Part shown: in pieces, positions 56,608 through 64,000 of the stretch
Numbering within the stretch: position 1 is the stretch's first letter
Layout: each line of letters opens with the position of its first letter
Source: Cristatella mucedo
Taxonomy: Eukaryota; Bryozoa; Phylactolaemata; Cristatellidae
Assembly: GCA_009760855.2 (NCBI GenBank)
Contig: WPIO01000055.1
Coordinates: 467,501 to 531,500 of the forward strand
Direction of reading: 5' to 3'
Length of the DNA stretch: 64,000 bases
Translations under genes and position numbers: made by a program
Notes under the pieces: generated by a model
Databases searched by the model: none
Told to the model about the DNA's origin: nothing
Seen by the model: only the letters and a program-made list of their open reading frames with translations

Positions 56608-56860
56608 CACCAATAGATATGCATGTGGCCATCACCTCGCTAGGCTTTCACTTCTATGAAGATGAAACTGAGTTGTACGTTTGCTTTGATCCCTACCAGC
56701 CCTCCAGCACGTCGAATTCTCTCTTATCTTTCTGTCTGCATGTATTGATAACATCCACACACGGATGGCAGCAAATTTTCTTAAACCGTATGCTGATTAA
56801 ACAACTTACTAGTTATGGGCAAACCAAGCGTGACATGGAAATTGGAAAGCTTAACGTATT
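56608..56860 (+). mobile_element. LINE-B RT fragment
   Basis: HVAITSLGFHFYEDETELYV and CFDPYQPSST correspond to the region around the (Y/V)DD box; the box reads YEDE. Followed by TNFLKPYAD-like and GKPSVTWKLESLT. Confidence 0.75.
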
Positions 56861-56862
56861 TG

Positions 56863-57035
56863 GTGAGCCGTGATGGCACGCTAGTTAAGGTGATTGCTTA
56901 TCAAGACCTCGGTCCTGAGGTCGTGGGCTCGAATCCTGCAGTGGGCGATCCTTTATTGCCACTGCAAATGGTGGCGATAGCCGTAAAGGCTCTTCTGTCG
57001 CTATACAAAAAAGACTGTTAAGTCAGCTTGTATTT
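56863..57035 (+). mobile_element. SINE-D, near full length
   Basis: Head GGTGAGCCGTGATGGCACGC, TAGTTAAGGTGATTGC, B-box region GTGGGCTCGAATCCTGCAGT, then GGGCGATCCTTTATTGCC and tail GGCGATAGCCGTAAAGGCTC, TTCTGTCGC. The tail GCGATAGCC...GGCTCTTCTGTCGC can form a hairpin. Confidence 0.9.
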
Positions 57036-57049
57036 ATTTGTTTATTTAT

Positions 57050-57235
57050 TCTGTGGGTCTTGGGGATTAGTCTTTCGTGTACATGTAACTGCTTATATTG
57101 TTCCCGCTGCTTGCGGATGTTACCACCTATCATTTGGTAATGCTTCCTTTGCAGCATGTGTAAAGCGCCTAGAAACGAAGTTAAGTTCTCTGAGGGCACT
57201 AAACAAATGTATTATGATAATTATCATTATTGCTA
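57050..57235 (+). mobile_element. LINE-B subfamily 3' end
   Basis: 3' UTR like that at 23 kb (TGCTTGCGGATGTTACCACC), hairpin GCGCCTAGAAACGAAGTTAA and ATTATGATAATTATC. Confidence 0.8.
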
Positions 57236-58349
57236 TATTAGACTTGGACCTCACGTGTATGCATACATTTATGATATAATTAGTTGGATTAAATGTTGCG
57301 TCTTTGCTAGCGTGGGAGCGGATTCTCATACACGTGAGCCGTGCTTTGAAGCCGTCTATCCTCCGTCTAGCGCGTTGTCCCGTTCGTCCGTCGCGTGTTC
57401 TAGTGCATTGTCCCGTTCGTCCGTCGCGTGTTCTAGTGCATTGTCCCGGGCGAAAGAAAGTTCCGTGGCCGCTGCAAATATTCGTCGAGCCTGGTTAAGA
57501 CGGCGAGTCTTGCTTCCTACCTACTTCCTGCTTACTTCAAATCTACTCGAGTCTTACTTCGGTCTTTCTTTTGGTACGAGGCTGAAGCGGCAGTCTTGCT
57601 CCAAGTTTTGCTCCGCACTCGCACCGTCCACTGAGCGTTCGCGGGACAAATACTTTTGTTATGGAGGCAGGAAATAACCCTCCGCGATGCACATCCCTTG
57701 AACTCCGTGGAGCTCAGAGTGTGCCATACACAGTGAGACTCAAGTGGAGCGCATCGATGATTTCTCCAAGGTCAAGTCGTGAGCCACTCCTTTCAAAGTA
57801 ATGGAGTGGGCGCGGCCTGAACGGTGCCTACGATTGGTCACTTGCTACGTCATGCCCGAGTCTTGGCCAAAAAAGTAGAGCTGGGTTCGGCTGCCGAGTC
57901 ATCGTCAAGTCTTCCTTATGACGTGGACCGCTCCCACCGAATCGGTGACGTATACATCGAAGACTAGCAAGACTCACCGTCAAAACCAGGCTTTATATTG
58001 CTGAAGCGTTTTCAGGTCGTAGTCGCTCTACAATTACCGGCATGTCATTCTTGCCTCCCGAACATGAAGCGCTGCTGGCGTTTCTTGTGTGAACGTCACG
58101 TACGGAAACCAATACGGCTACGATCTGTTTAGAGCTTATCTGTCTGTTTTTTGACGCGTTAGAAATTCCATGCTTATGGATACATCTAAACGCTTACTGC
58201 TAGGTGCTGAGTTACCTTCCGCGGCGCTGGCCACCAGTAATCTGCCCCATTAGGCGTCAGCTGCCTCGTTTTCGTTATAGCGGCAGAGCAGAGCCGTCTT
58301 AAGCAGCCGTCACCGCCGCCCGCGTTTGGCAACAAAGGATCGCCGTATT
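57236..58349. other. Intergenic stretch with a 36-bp tandem repeat
   Basis: Tandem at 57372-57448. A G2-like piece (GACGTGGACCGCTCCCACCG) lies near 57920. Otherwise nothing assigned. Confidence 0.45.
57372..57448 (+). repeat. 36-bp tandem repeat, just over two units
   Basis: GTTGTCCCGTTCGTCCGTCG followed by CGTGTTCTAGTGCA, repeated. Confidence 0.9.
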
Positions 58350-58482
58350 ACTAGTTTGGTCCAGCGGTTAAGGTGCTCTCCCCCGACTAAGGTCTGGCTG
58401 AGGTCGTGGGTTCGAGCCCCGAAGCATATGTGAAGCGCCTGAATAGAGATTAAGTTCTCTTGGGGCGCTATACAAATGATTT
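58350..58482 (+). mobile_element. SINE-C
   Basis: AGTTTGGTCCAGCGGTTAAG, canonical B box GGGTTCGAGCCCC, and tail GAAGCGCCTGAATAGAGATT, AAGTTCTCTTGGGGCGC. Confidence 0.92.
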
Positions 58483-58495
58483 ATATTTTTTTAAT

Positions 58496-58550
58496 TTATT
58501 TATCGCCCACCGCAGAATTCGAACCCGCGACCGCGGAGCGTGCCTATCGA
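58496..58550 (-). mobile_element. SINE-D fragment
   Basis: TATCGCCCACCGCAGAATTC and GAACCCGCGACC; reverse complement holds the B box GGGTTCGAATTC. Confidence 0.7.
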
Positions 58551-58829
58551 TTATCGTTTCATTATCGTCATTCAAATGTATTCCTAGATGCGGTTGCGGC
58601 TGCGGTTGGGACCGTGAATTATGCAAAAGAAAAAAACGCATCGCAAAAGGCAAAAGAAAAGCGCCGCCGGCCTCGCTCGCTTGGTATTCGTAGCAGGGGG
58701 CCTCGAAACTCCCTCCTGGGCAATATCCCTCAAGCGCTGCTGTGAATATCTCTAACTTGGTGGCCTCTAAGCCTGCGATAACCCCGGTGGCTTGTATTAA
58801 CGCCTGTCTTTGGAATTTCTCGCTCAATG

Positions 58830-61183
58830 AGATATAAACCTCTTCCAGAAATTGATACGATTGTTGAACTGGGCCTCGACCTGCCTGCCATGACCGAGAC
58901 CGGACCGATTTTGGCCTGGTTCCTGACCATAACCAACGCAACCCCGATAGGTTTTTCTTTCTTTGATACCCCTAGGTCAATAAAAACTGGTTGCGGAGTC
59001 GCCATTATCGCACGTTCACCCTTCAATTCCAAGCCTTCTGCAGTCCCCTCGAAGCAGTCTTTTGGACCTCTTATTTTGAGCTCATCCGATAACAAACCAC
59101 CAATGGCGGCCAATAGTCGATCGCCTCCTAGGTACCAAGTCATCCCTTACCTCAAGTCCTCACTTACCTCCCTTATCCAAGATCTTTCATCGTAATGAGT
59201 GATTTAAACATTCATTTTGATAACTTATCTGACGCCTCCAGCATCGAATTTCGTGCACCAACTGACTCATTTTTTGTCTTGTGGCTCATGAGCATTACCC
59301 TATTTACATCAGAAGGTCACACACACTCAACCACATTTTCTGATAAAAACTGTATGCTATCATCGCCTATTATTACCAAATTCTGCTGAGCTGCCCACAT
59401 GCAGATCTCATTCAGCCTACAGTGTGTGCCCTCCTCCACATCTAAAGCAATATAATATAATGTATCTCCGTCTGTAACTCCACAGAGCCACAAAGACTAA
59501 TTGGGTGTTACGCAGGACAGTTTTTTATAGCGCACTCACAGCCTAAGCGGCATTTGGTACGTATTCGGTAGCCAACAGACTTCGTCTCACGCAACAAAGA
59601 GAAAGTGGGAAGCATTGCAGAGTCAGGAGAGCAGTTGAGGTAGTGAGTAGCGTGGAAGTAGCAGCTCAGGACCGCTGAAAAAGATGAGCGATAGTCGGCT
59701 GTAGGAGAGTAGTTGTCGTTGCGTAAGAATTGTGGAAGTGAGTCCCACAATTTATGACATGCAGAGCTAAAGCTTCTGTCGCCAACGGTCTTTAAGCGGA
59801 GAAATGGAACAGCTAATCTATTGTCCATACAGGACCTGAGGGCATGAAGAGGCTGAAACTGATGTAGCAGTTCAGCTAGGTACGAAGGAGCCAAGCCGTG
59901 GCAGGCCTTGCGGGTCAGCGTAAGAACCTTGCTCTGTATCCTTTGCCCAACCGGCAGCCATCCTAGCTCTTTTAGCAAAGGAGACACGTGGTCAAACCTC
60001 TGGGACTTGAAGGCTAGCCTTGCAGTCATATTTATAGTCAGCTGCAGTGGCATAGTTGTTTTCTTTTGTAGCCCAGCCTAAAGGAAATTAAAATAATCAA
60101 GCCGAGACAGAACAAAGGAGCTAGTTAAATTTTTTGCAAGCCACTGTGGAAGATAGCTCCTAATCTTAGATAGGGATCAGACGTGATGGCCAGCTGTTGG
60201 AGTAGTCTTCTGAATGAAGCTTTTAAAATTGAGGCAGCTGTCGAAAGCGATACCTTAATTTCGACCACGTGGTGATGGTCGCACAACAGCATCACCTATT
60301 AGAAGAACAAAGTCTTTTGATCCAGCCACACGCTTAGTGCGTCCAATGAGCAGCAGTTCGGTTTTATCTTCATTTAGTTTCAAGATGTTTTCCGACATCC
60401 AAGATCGAATGTCGGCAAGGCAAGCATTCAGTTTATCAGTAGCTGCAGCAGATTCCAGCGGTTTGAATGACAAATGGAGCCGAGTAACGTCAGCATAAAT
60501 TGATATCCTATTCCATGGGCCTTAATCACTTTTCCCAGAGGTTGAGTATAAATGGAGAACAGCAAGGGACCGAGGACGGACTCTTGAAGGACTTCACAGG
60601 TGACGTCTCGTGTGTGAGACCTGACCCCCACACGATACGGATTGAACACGATCAGACAAGTAAGATTTAAACCATGCCAGTGCCTCGTCTGCCACACCGA
60701 TCGTTGTTCTCAATCGTTCAAGTAGAACATCGTGATCAATGGTGTCGAAGGCAGCTGAAAAATCTAGCAGGGCTAGGGCAGTGACATTCCCGTCATCATT
60801 GCCACGCATGATGTCATTGTTAACACGGAGGAGAGCAGTTTCAGTGGAGTGCTGCCCCTTGAACCCTGATTGAAATGTTTCTGACATTTAATTCTTTTCA
60901 ATAAGTTCAACCAGCTGCTTAGCAACAATTTTTTCAAGAATCTTTGACAAGAACGGAAGAAGGGAAACTGGGCGATAGCTTGCAAAGACCTCTGGATCTA
61001 ATCCAGGCTTTTTAAGTATGGGTCTAACGATTGCTGTTCGCATGAGAATATTTTCTCCACCCTTGCTTCTCAATCCATCTTCCGACCTGCCATCATTGGT
61101 AGCATGCTACAATACGGCACTAGCTGACATGCTCGACGAGTTTGCACCTCTGACTATAAAGTACCATAGAAATAAGAGCTAAG
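58830..61183 (+). mobile_element. LINE endonuclease region split by a LINE-A insertion
   Basis: 58830-59447 encodes APE-type endonuclease pieces: GCGVAIIARSPFNSKPSAVP with KQSFGPLILSS, then SDLNIHFDNLSDASSIEF, the EGHTHSTTFSDKNC region, and a diverged AHMQISFSL matching SDHxPI. After the minus-strand LINE-A (59450-61085), 61090-61183 continues with ALADMLDEFAPLTIKYHRNK, the EN-RT linker expected next in such proteins. Non-LTR LINE, probably the LINE-B group. Confidence 0.75.
59450..61085 (-). mobile_element. LINE-A copy, RT to 3' end, nested in a LINE endonuclease region
   Basis: The longest LINE-A copy here. It begins upstream of the RT start with MRTAIVRPILKKPGLDPEVF and ASYRPVSLLPFLSKILEKIV, then SETFQSGFKGQHSTETALLR, the DFSAAFDTIDHDVLL motif, the EVLQESVLGPLLFSIYTQPL region, and the C-terminal half down to the tail at about 59450. 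About four frameshifts and stops break it. Close to the 19.7-kb copy. Confidence 0.92.
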
Positions 61184-61184
61184 A

Positions 61185-61440
61185 TTGTCTTTGACGATGA
61201 CATCAACGACATGAAGAGTATAGATAGTGAAAAGAAGAGGCCTAAGACTGAATCTTGAGGTATCCCATATCATGAGGTCCCCGGATGACAAGCAGCCATT
61301 TGAACCTACACTCTGACGTCTCTCACTGAGGTCGGATCTTATCTAGTGAAGCAATCTGCAAACGACACCTAGGCGTATCTAGAAGTGCTCCATAAGGATT
61401 TGGGGGTCAATTGTGTCCAATTCTGCTGAGAGATCTAGAA
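61185..61440 (-). mobile_element. LINE-B RT fragment
   Basis: Reverse complement shows the GVPQGSVLGPLLFTIY-like and SAELDTIDPQI-like regions, decayed. Orientation switches at about 61184, next to the plus-strand endonuclease part. Confidence 0.65.
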
Positions 61441-61444
61441 GCAC

Positions 61445-63300
61445 TAGCAGAAGCCCTAACTTCCTACCTTGCTGAAATTCGGCACCAGTTTCAGCCTCCT
61501 CGTGCCCTCATGTCATCTATGGACAGTAAATTAGCTATTTCACTTCTCCTCTTAAAGACCGTTGGCGACAAAAGCATTTGCTCGGTAGGCCCTAGACTGT
61601 GGAACTCACTTCCACAATTCTTAGGCAATAACATCTCCCATACTCTCTTGCTGCCGACTACGGCACATTCTTTCCAGCAGCTTTAATAATGACAATATTA
61701 ATACGTTTGTACTGCACCCTCAGAGACTTCAATCTCTTTCTATGCACTTAACATTTGCTGCAAAGGAAGCATGATCGAATGGTTAGCGGTAGCTTGCTAA
61801 ATGAGCAACAAGCATAAAGCGGCCACATGCACAGGGTAAGCATGCAAATGTGGTTGGTGTCAGCATCCATAAGAACACAAAGGACGAGTCACATAGACCC
61901 ACTAAATGCTGTGATAAATAGATGCCTTTTTAGTTTTTTTTTTAACTAGGTATAGTCAGGGGATGTCGTGATGCCAGTCGGAAGTAAGATCCAGGCTTTG
62001 GGAGCATACAAACTAAAGGCACGGTCTGCAAAAGTTTAGAGGTTCGTAGGAGGTATAGGTAAACGATTAGATTTCGAAAAGCAGGTGGCACGATGCTTAG
62101 CCTTGTGGGAGATTCAATCTTACAGGTAGGCTGGAGCCAAAGAATGAAGGGACCAAAAAGTGAGTGAAAGAGCCTTGAAGTCGATGCGTTGCTTGACTGG
62201 AAGCCAGTGCAGGTCGGCGAGAAGTGTTGAGATGTGGCAACTGAACCGGTCACAACAGACAAGCCTAGCTGCTTGAGTTTTGCACCAGCTGTAAGCACGT
62301 GATTGCACAGGCCGGTAGACCAGCAAGAAGAACTTACAAAATTTGATATGGAATTATGTCACAAATGCATTGACCAATTTAGATCATCAATTTAGATCAC
62401 CAGATTTATATCAATTTAGATTAGCATCCCTGCCTAAATAAGCCCAAATTGTAGCACCTTTATGTTGCTGAAAGTGGGCAGACTTGATAGTGGAGCAGAT
62501 GTGGTCGTCTAACAAAAGGTCACTTTGGAAAATGACACCTAGAATTCGTGCAGATTCAACAGGAGATGTGCTGGCGGAGCCTATTTTGAGCGTTAACCTA
62601 TCTAGTTTCCTTAACTAGTAAGATGGTTTTATCATCATTCAGCTCCCGAAAGTTTGCTGCTATCCATGTGCGGGTGTCATCAATACATGTGGCAAGAGAG
62701 TTGAGAAAATTCGACATGCTCGAGAGCTGGGAGGGATCAAAGCAAAGGTACAACCGAGTGTCATCTACATAGAGGTGAAAGCCTAGATTGTGCCTGGCAA
62801 TCACATGGGCAAGAGGGAGAGTATACACCGTGAAAAGAAAGGGACCAAGCACAGAGCCCCGACGTACCTCATACTTCAGAGGCTCCTCGGAAGATCTTTG
62901 TCCACTCACATTAATATTTTAGAGTCTCTCACTGAGATAGGACCTGAAACATTGCAATGCAGTACCAGTGATGCCCAGGCGAGATGAGAAGGACTTGGTG
63001 ATCGATATTATCAACTGCTGCCGAAAGATCGAGCAAAACAAGCAGAGATACTCTACCCAAATCTGCATTGATAAGTAGGTCATCTTGAGCTGCTACTTCC
63101 ATGATACTCACTACCTCAACTTCTCTCCTGACTCAGTTATGCCTCTCACTTAATCTTTGTTACGTGAGGTGAAGTCTGTTGGCTACCGAATGCGTATCGA
63201 AACCGCTTAGGCTTTGAGTGTGCTATGCAAAACTCTCCTTCGAAACACCCACATTATCTTTGTGGTTTGGTGGAATTACAGACGGAGATACATTACATTA
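61445..63300 (+). mobile_element. LINE-A 3' part split by a LINE-B insertion
   Basis: 61445-61687 reads LTSYLAEIRHQFQPPRALMS to [11 protein letters not shown] and stops at CATTCTTTCCAGCAGCTTTA. 63087-63300 resumes at GAGCTGCTACTTCCATGATA and runs to the 3' end AGACGGAGATACATTACATT. The join equals the continuous LINE-A order TTTTCAGCRGTCCTGARCTGC. Confidence 0.85.
61688..63086 (-). mobile_element. LINE-B copy nested in LINE-A
   Basis: The tail lies at the low end (AATAATGACAATATTAATAC), then hairpin, 3' UTR and RT in reverse complement: LHWLPVKQRIDFKALSLTFW, then RTWIAANFRELNDDKTILLV, FHLYVDDTRLYLCFDPSQLS (catalytic YVDD box), EVRRGSVLGPFLFTVYTLPL, and a VLLDLSAAVDNIDHQVLL region. The longest LINE-B RT in the window, with several breaks. 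The canonical (Y)VDD box is retained. Confidence 0.9.
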
Positions 63301-63474
63301 TACTGCCCGATCAGTGTAGTTTAGAAGACGATAGTATAAATTTGAGTCTCGTGGAATTGATCTTGTCGTTGTCTGGAACTGATGGAGGTGTGGCGGCTTC
63401 GTATTGGCATATCGTGTAATTTTTAGATGCTGCAAATGTTGTCGTAGCAGGTTAATAGACATCGGTTAATATTA

Positions 63475-63625
63475 TATTGGCTAAATTAACAGGCGGCAGA
63501 AGAGCATTAACAGCTATCACCACCGTTTGCAGTTGGAAATAAAATATCACCCACTTCAGGATTCGAACCCGCAATCTCAATTTCAAAAAGCGAGCACCTT
63601 ACCACCTCTGCGTATCTGCATAAAG
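63475..63625 (-). mobile_element. SINE-D
   Basis: Reverse complement carries AGAGGTGGTAAGGTGCTCGC-like head, B box GCGGGTTCGAATCCTGAAG, then GGTGATAGCTGTTAATGCTC. Confidence 0.8.
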
Positions 63626-64000
63626 TCACCGACACTATGAGTGGTCAACGTGCTAGGAGTGGGGCTATTTCCACCAGCATCCCCGAGCGAGGATCCACCA
63701 GTGTCGGTAGCCCAGCATTGAGTTTTATCACAGCTTCTGGCGGCTAGTTACTGCTAGTCTGAAGCAGATATGGGATGCCATGAGTGTGATAGCCTCATCT
63801 GCCAATTGCCGTGTGTAATATGTCCATCTGTGACTCCTCAAAGGCCCCATTACATAAAGCGCGTGCGAGAATCTGCTATGCTGGAGAGTTTTCCATGTCA
63901 CTCTCACGCCAAAGAGAGCATGAGGCGACCGTGCAGTGTGGCCAACAGACAACATCTGTCTCACTGAAAGAAGGCGAGAAGCATAAGTCATGAGCGTGGA
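63626..64000. other. Right edge without recognised feature
   Basis: Short open frames on both strands; no shared repeat or domain. Confidence 0.4.

Noticed and set aside
58350-58482. Possible tRNA gene because of a good B box
   Set aside because: It lacks a complete cloverleaf and is one copy of the SINE-C family with a LINE-type tail.

Overview
The window is nuclear DNA from an animal. It has spliced genes with GT-AG introns, a GATA1/2/3-type two-finger transcription factor, an SLC35A nucleotide-sugar transporter, and a heavy load of L2/CR1-like LINEs, tRNA-derived SINEs and DNA-transposon remnants. The sequence of the GATA fingers departs enough from vertebrate GATA1-3 to suggest an invertebrate bilaterian; I cannot place it further. 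No bacterial-type operon, CRISPR array, recognisable retrovirus, LTR element or Polinton was seen.

Layout. Positions 1-4538 (minus strand) carry five coding exons of a GATA1/2/3 homologue. The intron phases agree at every junction, and the two finger exons are 146 and 126 bp. The 3' end of the gene runs off the left edge. From 4539 to about 7470 lies its GC-rich upstream region with long CT, CA and TGTC microsatellites. From 7.5 to 38.4 kb there is almost only repeat DNA: two LINE families (called here LINE-A, with an ACATT-type tail, and LINE-B, with an ATT tail), two SINE families (SINE-C and SINE-D), a hAT-like MITE pair, an uncharacterised tandem and inverted repeat family (G), microsatellites, and two CpG-rich islands (23.5-24.1 and 26.5-27.6 kb) with no recognised gene. 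Positions 38497-44359 (plus strand) hold the last two coding exons of an SLC35A2/A3-like UDP-sugar transporter. Its 4.8-kb intron is full of LINE and Tc1 remnants, and its N-terminal exon was not found. From 44.4 to 64 kb the sequence is again repeat-rich, with a pogo/Tigger-like element (50.4-51.2 kb), a 55-bp near-perfect palindrome, a GC-rich zone (52.8-54.3 kb) containing a TISU-type start motif, and a strongly nested LINE cluster (58.8-63.3 kb).

How the parts relate. The GATA factor would be a nuclear DNA-binding regulator and SLC35A a Golgi membrane transporter; nothing suggests a functional link, they are simply neighbours about 34 kb apart. The clearest system-level signal concerns the mobile elements: the 3' end of SINE-C matches the 3' hairpin of LINE-B, which suggests that LINE-B reverse transcriptase mobilises SINE-C. 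Nested insertions allow a relative dating of several families.
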